DNA of 64,000 bases from Maylandia zebra (taxonomy: Eukaryota; Chordata; Actinopteri; Cichliformes; Cichlidae), in NCBI RefSeq assembly GCF_041146795.1, contig NC_135187.1, positions 21,149,056 to 21,213,055 of the forward strand, read 5' to 3'. The notes under the pieces are model-generated. The model was given only the letters and a program-made list of their open reading frames with translations. It was not told the origin of the DNA and ran no database searches. A program made the translations under genes and the position numbers. Position 1 is the first letter of the stretch. Each line of letters begins with the position of its first letter. This document shows, piece after piece, positions 47,701 through 59,700 of this stretch.

Positions 47701-50700
47701 GCTTCATCGGGTGAGGGCCTCCAGCTCGCACTGGAGCGGTTCGCAGCCGAGTGTAACGCAGCGGGAATGAGGATCAGCACCTCCAAATCTGAGGCCATGG
47801 TTCTCAGCCGGAAAAGGGTGGAGTGCCCACTCCGGGTCGGGGATGAGTTCCTGCCCCAAGTGGAGGAGTTCAAGTATCTCGGGGTCTTGTTCGCGAGTGA
47901 TGGGAGAAGGGAGCTGGAGATCGACAGACGGATTGGGGCTGCGGCTGCAGTAATGCGGACGCTGCACCGGTCAGTCGTGGTGAAGAGGGAGCTGAGTGTA
48001 AAAGCGAAGCTCTCAATTTACCGGTCGATCTACGTCCCTACCCTCACCTATGGCCACGAGCTGTGGGTAGTGACCGAAAGAACGAGATCGCGGATACAAG
48101 CGGCGGAAATGAGCTTCCTCCGAAGGGTGGCTGGCCTCTCCCTTAGAGATAGGGTGAGAAGTTCGGCCATCCGGGAGGGGCTTAGAGTAGAGCAGCTGCT
48201 GCTCCACATCGAAAGGAGCCAGCTGAGGTGGTTCGGGCATCTGGTAAGGATGCCCCCTGGGCGCCTCCTGGGCGAGGTGTTCCAGGCATGTCCCACCGGG
48301 AGGAGGCCCCGGGGCAGACCCAGGACACGCTGGAGAGATTATATCTCTCGGCTGGCCTGGGAACGCCTTGGTATTCCCCCGGACAAGCTGGAGGAGGTGG
48401 CCGGGGAGAGGGAGGTCTGGACCTCTTTGCTTAGGCTGCTACCCCCGCGACCCGACCTCGGATAAGCGGATGAAGATGGATGGATGGATAGTATTTTCTG
48501 TACCCATGAGTCACATCGTTTATCATCCTTCACATGCTGACAGCAACATCTGGCTAACTGCACGGGGCAGGCCTGATGTGTGCGATGATTAAGTAAATGC
48601 TGCTATTCAGTTACTGTTTGGACACAGTTTGAGGGTTTGAAAGCAAGGTCAAGATAAATGTGCAGTAGTCGGTCTGTGGCTGATCTCTCTTTTGTAGTAT
48701 TTAAATGGAAGGACAGCCATTCAACACATTCATCAATAATGAAAGTGCCTGTTTGTTTCAGTCTGGCAGTGGTGGGTTAACACAGTCTGAAACAGGGTCA
48801 TGACCTCATTAAATGGGCTAAAAAGTATTTAGAGGCAAGTTTGTTTGTTAGATTTTTTAAATTTATCAGTTTGACTTTTCTTTTAGTGATTAATAGAGGT
48901 TATTAAACTTTAGATGGATGGCCCTCATGTGAGATGCTTGGGGATCAGTGTTATTTTACAGGGGTAGTGGAAATGGGTGTTTTAAGTTATTTGAATGTTT
49001 TGCTATATTGTTGCAATGAAAAATTACAAGATTTGCAAAACCCTTTAAAGATGTCAGAAGCTTTTCTTTTGATTGGTAAGCCATAAAAGGGAAGAAATAA
49101 ATCAGCTACGTCGGGGGCGGTATTTTCACTTTCTTTTTGTTTTTTTGCAGGGACGCAGGTGTCAGGCTGATTATGTGCACATACGGAGGTCAGACTCTTG
49201 GCAATAGCATCAGTTTACCCTCAGGGAAAGCTAGTCTCAAAGAACATCTTATCCTTTGTTCTCCTGGTGCTGTGTACCTAACACCTTCTACAAACATGTA
49301 AATCTGGGTCACAGCGAGACATGCGCTTAAAGTTAACAAGTTACAGTCTGTTCGAGATGCCAGTATGATGCCACCTCAGTGTGATGAGTAACAATTGAAA
49401 GCTATGACTCAACAGTAGAGCCACAGCATTTGAATAACAGAGATCTTGAGTGATGTCTTTGTTATTGCTCAAGGTCTGTGTTATTTTATCTGCCATGGTA
49501 GGAAGATTTTTACCAAAGCCTTTGTAGCAGAGATCGGTAACTTGCTTTTGGCTTCATTGGGCAAACAATAGTAATCATAACCTATTAGCATATTTTAGTT
49601 CAAGACGTCCTCATGTTGGTTTTGTTTTCTTCACTGATACGCTAGATGAGATGAAAGAAGTGATCCTTGAAAGGTGTTTGAAAAGCAGGTAGTTTGTTCA
49701 GAAGATTCTCGCTGTATTTCTCGGGACAGTTAATTTCTACAGTAGATGGTGTCACCTAAATTACTGAATGATCAGAGCTACCTGTTGTTGCTTACGTGAC
49801 TTGAAGTTGTGCAAGATGGATTGTTTTGTTTTGATCTTGCTGATCTCATGAGAGTCCAGCTGCCTCGCAAGGTAATGTGTTTTCAGGCTTTATTAGATCT
49901 AGCCTTTCAGGAGTGACTTTACAATTACAGATCTTTCCAGACCCCATCAAAAAAACCAGACAGAAAAGATAAAAGATGGCGGTAGCTACTGTGATGTCAT
50001 CCACTGGTTTTTGAAGTCCTGTTTGCTCATCCACTAGCATCCAGTGGAATATGCTCCTTTTAAAAACATAGTTGACCAAGATTTACACTCCACAGTGTCT
50101 TTTTTCCCTCCCTGATCCTGGTTCTGCTGGAGGTTTCTTCCTGTTAAAAGAGATTTTTTCCTTCCCACTGTCGCCAAGGTTTTGCTCATAGGGGGACGGA
50201 TGTCTGAGGGTTTTACTTATTGTAGGATCTTTATTGTAGAATATAAAGCGCCTTGAGGTGACTGTTGTAAATATGTGCTATATAAATAAATTTCAATTGA
50301 ATAGAATTAATTTTTTATTCAGTGTGACTTAATATGAGGCACTCAGCCCACAATTACATTAGGAAAGTTTTTACAGAGGTAAAGTGAAAAAGCAGTTTTC
50401 CCATAAACTTCTACAGGATCTTTTTGCAACCACAGCTATCGCCCTCTGGTGGCTTTCAGATAGAATGCAGGTTTACTTAGTTTATTTTTCTGGCCCAGAA
50501 GCTATATTAGTGTTGTTTTTGGATGCAGTGAATTAAGTCACATGGACTCCTGTGTGAAGCAGGTTTTAGCATACCATGGATACCAGAGCTTGTCTGCTGA
50601 ATAAAATGGGAAAAAACTGCAGTAGGAGGGCTTTTTAATTTCAGATGCATACTGAACAAGATACTTTTGGCTGCTCCCTTATTCACACAAACACACACAC

Positions 50701-53700
50701 ACACACGAGAATTAAATGGCTCTAAGCCCTCAAGCTATTTTTCTTTAACAACTTTGATGTTTTTTATTCTTTTTTTTTTTAATCTCAGTGTTCCTAAGCT
50801 GCTTTGTGGCTTGTCAGTAAAAACAAGCCAACCTTCCACCCCTGTCCAATCCTTTCTGTTCAAAGCTGTTGTCTCTCTGTGAGTCACTGTTAAGAGGTTT
50901 CTTTGAAGGGGCTGTCAGGTTTTTTTTTATCTCTATTAAGTGATTGCAATGATAACAAAGCCTAGAATAAAATTTGGTTTGGTTGTTTGGTTGCATTTAT
51001 TTATTTCCCTGTTTTTTTCCAGAGGAAATGAATAAATGCTGGTTATTAAAAAAGTTTGAAAGTCTCTGAGCCTTAATCACGCTCCTCGAATGTTGCTTTT
51101 TTTGTGATTAAGAAAAATCAAAGATTTGCTTGATGTGCGGATTTAGCTGTTTACTTTGTTTGCATCGTGTTGAAATTAATATTAGCAAAAGCTTTTTAAC
51201 TAATTCACCATTTTCTCACCAATTTATGAATAATTTCCTAATCTCAAAGCACCTGATAATGAAAACAATCCTAATTACTCACAGTGTGTTATAGGTTTGG
51301 TCATACTGTGAAACATGTAGGCAGGTAATTTCAGTGTGATTTTGTGATACATTGAAGACAAAATTCAGTTATTTAAACCTATAAAGCTTGAATTATTTTA
51401 TAATGGCCAGAAATTTTCATTTTTTAAAGCTTTATTGTTTAATGAACATTGTGATAAATGAAAAGAAAATCATATGTTTAATATTTGCAACATCTGATAT
51501 GTTTGTGTAATTTATTGCTAAAACCTGCAGGTTTTTTCAGGGAAAAAATAAACCGCACCAGTGATGTTAAGGTCTCAAATCCTCATGTATCAAATATTAG
51601 ACACTTGGTGTTGTAGGATGAGGTTTGCTTTTGAGAGACCAGCAATTTGTTTCCCCAGAAGCCTCGGTCGTGTTCGAGGTAAACAGCATTTCATTCATAC
51701 AGTAACCATGTCCAACCAGCAGGGGTCACCCTCAACTTACCCACCGCTCATCTTTGCCAGATTTAAAGCTCTCTCCAGGCACACAAAGGAGCACACGTTC
51801 TCTCCTAAAATTATGGGATTATTGATTGGATAACTACTTCTATTTGCTAGTATTTATTTCCTGAAGACAAGGCTTTGGGATAAATCTGTGAGGAGGGCGT
51901 GTTTGATAATCTCTCATTAGTTCACGCAGGATGTCTTGAGGGAGAACAGCTTATTTTTATAGTTTCATTTTATGGCTTCAGGACCCAGTCGGGTTATGTA
52001 GATAAGATATTTTGTAATTATTTTTTCAAAAGCCAGGTCATGCACTCATACAGTGAAGACACTGCATGGCATGAAAACAGAGCGCTTCTCGTGCTTTCGG
52101 CTGAAAGAGAGTGTTGAATGAAAGGTAGAATAATCACGTACTTCCATGCAGAAATTCAGCTGTCAGCGTTGCCTGGATTGTGCGATCGTGGCTGCGAAAG
52201 ACAACATTGTTCTTAATGGCAGACGAATACACAGGCGCACAGTTAGTCTTGCGTGCATATACAGCACTGATTACAACGAGGGCGTTTTGATTCGTTCACG
52301 TAACGAATGATTCTATGGTGGAGATAATTGGCCCTTCTCTCAGTCTCTACTGTCTTCCATCCCATGTGTCTCTCAGGATTTTCACAAACCTCCTTTTGTT
52401 TATTCAATCTTTTTTGTTTTTATCAGCGCTGCTGTGTTTGTTGAGCAGTTATTTCTTTCTTTATTTTGTTGCCACAAGCATGATTTTCCACATTCAACCA
52501 GCGCTCCAGTCGAACATATCCCCCTTTGATTCTCGGATAAAGCTTGTAAAACGACCCGCACTTAGGATGCAAATAGATTTCTAATTTCCGCAACGAGATG
52601 AAGATTTCATTAATTTGTGGAAGTGGCTGGGCTGGGGGCCGGGGTGGGGGTTGAAGGGCTGTTTGTTTGTCTCTCATCCATCAAAGTGAAATTTGATCAA
52701 AGCCCCACAGCGGCTCACGGTTCGGGTTTCTCGTGTGGGCCGCGGGGGCGTTTGTTTTGCTTTGTGCCTGCACGGCGGCAGGCGAAGGGAATTATTTAAC
52801 TCACGGCAGACCTTCAGTGAGTCATTCACTTAAAGATGTTTCAAGTTTTGCGCGTCACTGCAGGTGGGAGACTGAGGCAAAGAGAGGGAAGGAGAAAGAC
52901 ACTGACACAAGGTGAACTGCCTTCGAGTGGCTTCACGGGAGCCACTTCATTGTCTTCTGTTTAGCCCACTCCTCTGCCTTTTTTTTGTCTTCTTTCTGCC
53001 AGAACTTCTCCTAACAGTGAGTCATCCTCCTCATCCCTCCTCCCCTTTTCACTTTCTCTCATTTGAGCTGATTTCCCACCCACCTTTTTGATGGCGGAGC
53101 GTGATCTCCTAACTCTAGCCCTCCTTTTCAGTCTCACGCACTCACCCACACATCCCCCTTCTCTCCCCCAGGGGTAGGGTGGGGGGCTCCGGCTCGCTCC
53201 TTCACCTGATTTAAACACGGCACACTCGCCTCGAAATGGGCGCACTTGAGATTTGCACACTTGCACGGACACAGGCATTAAACACATTTCAATGCTCGGT
53301 TTGAATCTTCACAGTTGCCTCGTGTGAGTGTATGAAGGGTTTCTCTCTGTGTGTAATTGAATTAGACGAAGCTATATTTTGCTGAAAATTGCGCACAGCA
53401 GCATCGCCTCATATAAATGTCACTCAGCGAGACACGCTGTCATCCAGAGAAACATATTTAGTTATTTGGGTGGCACACTTCATCGCCTAGCTTCATGCTT
53501 CTTGCTGATAGGAGCTGGGAACATATTTGGGGTTAGGCAGGTGTGTAACAAGGTTTTCTTGATCAGTGTCTGCTATCTCGAGAAGGTGTACGTTTAACGA
53601 AGTATGCATATAAGGGTGTATATTGAATTTTATATTGCATTTGTCCCATACTTCCGTATCCATCCTCGTTATCCCCGAGCTGCTGGTCTATTTTTAGTGC

Positions 53701-56700
53701 CATTATGCTTTAATGTATCGATCCCACACAAACAAGAAGTTCGACTTAACATAAATGAAGGGCTTCCTCTCAGAATGTACTCACATTACAGAAGTTGTGA
53801 GTCCTGTGCAATATCACTTAAATGTCAGATGAACCAAAATTGTATCATCTTACAGTAATTGCATTACACTGAGCAGTATGGTATTTGCTCTTTTCTAAAA
53901 TGAAAATAAACCGTTTAGATTTACTACGTTAAAGCAGGAACTCTGGGCGATAAAAATAGGTTGACCTTTTATCTGTGAGACTGCTTTGTAGTGTTCCCCA
54001 CAAACAGATTTTACTTTTATTCATCCATCTGAGAGAACCCCATCCTCAATGCCCTCATTTTAATTTGCGAAGATGACTCACTGCTAACCTGCTAGCCCTG
54101 GGCCTCGCTGTCTGACGTTTCCACACCAGCAGGCGAGGGTCAGATGAGCTCCACCGATTGCATCTGGTGATGGTGTAAATGGAGCAGGTGGAAACGTTGC
54201 TCAGATTTTGTTTTGCACATTTGCAGAACAAGGGCTGTCTTTGCTAATTGCACTTCAAGGTGATATAATTCAGACTCCATCCAGTCCACATTACTGGAAA
54301 GGACGTTGATTATTGCTCATAAAGTATAAATAATATTTACATATCAATTAAAAAATGGTGGAAATGCCTGGCTTCTCAAATAGAGAATTTCAGAAGAAGT
54401 TTGAGAGCCACCACCAACAGCCTGCTTCCTACAGGGAGTGCAGAATTATTAGGCAAGTTGTATTTTTGAGGAATAATTCTATTATTGAACAACAACCATG
54501 TTCTCAATGAACCCAAAAAACTCATTAATATCAAAGCTGAATGTTTTTGGAAGTAGTTTTTAGTTTGTTTTTAGTTTTAGCTATTTTAGGGGGATATCTG
54601 TGTGTGCAGGTGACTATTACTGTGCATAATTATTAGGCAACTTAACAAAAAACAAATATATACCCATTTCAATTATTTATTTTTACCAGTGAAACCAATA
54701 TAACATCTCCACATTCACAAATATACATTTCTGACATTCAAAAACAAAACAAAAACAAATCAGCGACCAATATAGCCACCTTTCTTTGCAAGGACACTCA
54801 AAAGCCTGCCATCCATGGATTCTGTCAGTGTTTTGATCTGTTCACCATCAACATTGCGTGCAGCAGCAACCACAGCCTCCCAGACACTGTTCAGAGAGGT
54901 GTACCGTTTTCCCTCCTTGTAAATCTCACATTTGATGATGGACCACAGGTTCTCAATGGGGTTCAGATCAGGTGAACAAGGAGGCCATGTCATTAGTTTT
55001 TCTTCTTTTATACCCTTTCTTGCCAGCCACGCTGTGGAGTACTTGGACGCGTGTGATGGAGCATTGTCCTGCATGAAAATAATGCTTTTCTTGAAGGATG
55101 CAGACTTCTTCCTGTACCACTGCTTGAAGAAGGTGTCTTCCAGAAACTGGCAGTAGGACTGGGAGTTGAGCTTGACTCCATCCTCAACCCGAAAAGGCCC
55201 CACAAGCTCATCTTTGATGATACCAGCCCAAACCAGTACTCCACCTCCACCTTGCTGCCGTCTGAGTCGGACTGGAGCTCTCTGCCCTTTACCAATCCAG
55301 CCACGGGCCCATCCATCTGGCCCATCAAGACTCACTCTCATTTCATCAGTCCATAAAACCTTAGAAAAACCAGTCTTGAGATATTTCTTGGCCCAGTCTT
55401 GGTTTCAGCTTGTGTGTCTTGTTCAGTGGTGGTCGTCTTTCAGCCTTTCTTACCTTGGCCATGTCTCTGAGTATTGCACACCTTGTGCTTTTGGGCACTC
55501 CAGTGATGTTGCAGCTCTGAAATATGGCCAAACTGGTGGCAAGTGGCATCTTGGCAGCTGCACGCTTGACTTTTCTCAGTTCATGGGCAGTTATTTTGTG
55601 CCTTGGTTTTTCCACACGCTTCTTGCGACCCTGTTGACTATTTTGAATGAAACGCTTGATTGTTCGATGATCACGCGTCAGAAGCTTTGCAATTTTGAGA
55701 CTGCTGCATCCCTCTGCAAGATATCTCACTATTTTTGACTTTTCTGAGCCTGTCATGTCCTTCTTTTGACCCATTTTGCCAAAGGAAAGGACGTTGCCTA
55801 ATAATTATGCACACCTGATATAGGGTGTTGATGTCATTAGACCACACCCCTTCTCATTACAGAGATGCACATCACCTAATATGCTTAATTGGTAGTAGGC
55901 TTTCGAGCCTATACAGCTTGGAGTAAGACAACATGCATGAAGAGGATGATGTGGACAAAATACTCATTTGCCTAATAATTCTGCACTCCCTGTATGTCCA
56001 CCTTTATTTGAGTTAACAGTCTTTCTCAGGTCGGGGGGGAAAGTAAATAGTTCCTACAAAGATTTTCTGCCATTCCTCTGAGCCAATTTTCTTTGTTTCA
56101 TTTCCTGGAGGTTTTTGTTATTGTTCTTGCTCAGTTCTATTTAAAGTATCCCAAGGATCAGTTAGCTCTAACTCTGACTTATATTTCTGTGTTAAATCTA
56201 CACTTATAAGTGCATCGCAAACCCAAACCCTTCTGAAACACAACACCTAACCTGACGTGCACCTCCCCAGAAGTCTTACACATTGCAGACGACACAGGTA
56301 TAAATGGTGGCAACAGCATTATTCTTGTTCCAGCTTGTTGACCTATGACTGTATCCCCAGCTACACCTCAAAGTTCAATAATTAAGTTTGCTGATGACAC
56401 CTCCATTTAATTTCTAAAGGGTTGATCTGACTGAGTGGTTTAGGGACACATGATCTAGTCTTTAACACCTCCAATGCAACAGAAATGGTCATTGAATTCA
56501 GGAGGTCTAAGGTCAAGAACCGCAGCAATTTCCTAATGTTGTAAACCTGCTCAACATTTGGCAATAAACCCCTTTCTGATTCTGATTCTGATTCTGAAGA
56601 AACAACATCTCCCACTCCACATACATTGTTGAAATAGTGGCGATTGCGTAGAAGTAACCGGGAGTCACCCTCTCTGTGCACTAACACCTCCCAGTTGAGA

Positions 56701-59700
56701 TGAGTGGGCACAATAAGGGCTCTTCTTCCTCAGAAACAGGCCAAACTTTCACAGAAACCGTTGATGAACTTACACAGGAGTACAGAGGAACCATCAACAC
56801 TGCTGCAGAAAGGAAGGATCTGCATCGAGGGGCGAAGGTGTCTGAGCGCTTTGTTTCTATAGAGCTCTGCACTCACACTACGCCACCAGGATGACGAACA
56901 AAGCAGACGGTATCATAAGCAAGGATAATAAACATCCCGGACATTCTTTGTTTGAACCGCTGCCATCCAGCAAACGGTTCACAGCAATAAAAACAAGAAC
57001 TAACAGACGGTTTTTGGAGCGATGGCTTCCACCTATCTAATTTCTGGAAATAGGCTTCAGTACTAGACACACATGCAAACACACAGTATAGCACTGAGGA
57101 CATTTTCATTGGCTAACAACACTTTAAACGGACTAGACTGTGTTTAAACCTGCTGTTTTTCTCCTCTGTTGCTGAGTTTACCACTAACTTTATTTTTATC
57201 TAAACTTCCTTACATATTTTTATTTATGTATTGTTTTTTAAGTTAAGACGAATCCAAAGGGAATTCTGTAAATCATGTGTAGTAATGACAATAAAGATCA
57301 TCCATTCACTGAAAATCAAGCTTCACCGTTCACAGTCCAAATTTATCTTGGACTGTTCTGATAAAAGAATGCGCTCTCACTGTTCGTCAGGCTTCTTTTC
57401 ATGCAGCACTCATCCTGCAATTTTGTACGGAAGAGCGAGCAAGGTTTTGGACACCGTCCATAGAGGTTGACAAACTCTCTGAGCTGTCACGGAAACTCTG
57501 TTGATAAGGCTTGTAACAAGACCGAGGCACTTGTTTCTCTGCATTTGAAAGTAGCTCACTGTCTGTGGCGTTAATTTAGGATGAGCACGTCTCTGTGCTT
57601 CTAATTAGTGATATTATTGCTTGCCATATAAGTCATGATTTCCACTGATATCTGGTTGCTCATTTTGGAACTATGTTCCTGCATGCATGCTAATTGTAAA
57701 TCACAGGTATATTCCATTTTTATTTAATTTAATTTAATATATTAAAAAAAACCTTTCATATATTCTGTGTTTTAAGATGTAAAGTGAAATATTATATAAA
57801 AAAACAAAACCTTAATTTGATGATTTTAGCTTCTATCTCATGAAATTCTCAATTCTTATGGTCAGTCAAAATAGAGTCCCCTTCTATATAGTATGCTCAT
57901 TGTCACTCATATTCGTTGGGGCTCCTTTACCATGAATTACTGTGTGAGTGCAGTGTAGCATGGCGGTGATCAGCTCGCGGCACCGCTGAGGTATCACTAA
58001 AGACCAGGTTTCTTTGATAGCGGCCTTCAGCTTGTCTGTATTTATTGGGCTGGGTGTTTCTCATCTTCGTCTTGACGGCGCCCCGTAAATTCTGTGTAGG
58101 GTTCAGGCCAGGTGAGATGGCTGATCAATTGAGCACAGAAATTACACGGTGAGCAAATTATTTGGTGGGAGTTTCTGCAGGAACAGGAAATCAGCCTTTA
58201 TGCTTCATCCAGACTCTTAGATCTTGATTTACAAATAAAATCAATTTGCTGTCATGTTTGGGACAGTTGTAGCCCTTTTCCTGGTGGTGGTTTGATGCAC
58301 CAGCCACAGTCAACGTTTCAAAGCTCTCCTACTTTCTTGATTCAATGGTTGTTGTTTTATTTGTTTGTTCGTTTGTTTTTTTTATATAACAATTGCTACA
58401 AAGCTGCTGACATCTAAGATGCTTGTGCACCTTTTCCTATCACACAGAGAAGGGTGATAGGAGCCAACTTTCCATTAATATGCTTGCAACCAGCCAGCCT
58501 TTTCAGCAGTTACCTTCAGCGGGGATTGTCATCTGGACAATTGTCCAGTCAGCAGTGTTTACCATGAGTGTGGTTGTGTTGGGGAACCAGACTGGGAGCA
58601 GCGTGGCATTTATACTGGTCGAATAGTCACTTAAAGTCTAAATGAAATATTTTAATACTGGAGTTCTGTTTTTCATGAGCTATAAGCTAAAATCAGAACT
58701 TTAGGTGCTGTAAATGTAGAATTGATGAAAATGACTTTTTTAAAATTAAAATTATGGAAGAAATTAATTTAAATATTTTAGATACACTAGTACTTGTCAG
58801 ATTTATTTCTGATAGCTGATAGCTTTTGAATCATTTGACTTGCATGCCCACTTCTGTTCTGTGGAGTGAAATATGAAGCCAGATCCAGAATAGGCTAATA
58901 AAAATAAAAAAAAATAATGTTTTTCCTGTTTAGTCTGATTAAATGCTGCTTGGACCTTTTTGATCAAAGTCCCTTGAAAGGCTTGCAGTTGGTTCAGATG
59001 TTTCCTATGATTACTGCAGTTTTTATCCTAAACACATGCTTTTTTGTGTTAAATAAGCTCAGCGTTTATTATTATTTTCTGCTTATTTTTTGCTTGAAAC
59101 ATAAAAAAGTGTCATCCTCCAAAAAATGGGTATTACACTTATTATTCTCATTATAGACTTCAGTGGAACCCGAATTCGGTTTAATTAAAATGTTTGTGAT
59201 TTGATATTCTGATGTAACTGCTGGATAGATTGCCTTAAAATTTCATACGGATATTAATGAATACTCAAATGAAACGGTAAACTTTTTTTAAATTTGTGGT
59301 AACTTTTCATCCCAGCACTTTGGTACTGACATCTGCCTGCATCTCAGCTCATTAAGGCAGTCAATAGTGGGCTTTGAAACCCTTCATCTAAAAGACTCAA
59401 CGCAGCAATAAGCCTCAGCGGATGCACCGCATGTTAATCAATAAGGCTCTGATGTTTCTCAGAAGGGAATCTCTGCTCTCTTCTTTTAGTCATTTGTGTC
59501 TTTTTGTCTTTCCTCTCATCGCTGCCTCCCTCCCATGACAGCCAACCAATGAAACAAGCTGCAATCTTTTCCTAAAGTCTATGATTAGCATTTTTCTCTT
59601 TTCATCCCCCCCGGCCCTTGTCAACGCCCTTCCTTTACCTCTCCTTGTCCCTTGTTCTCTGCCTCATTTAAGTTTAAGGACAAATCCTTCACCCTTTAGC

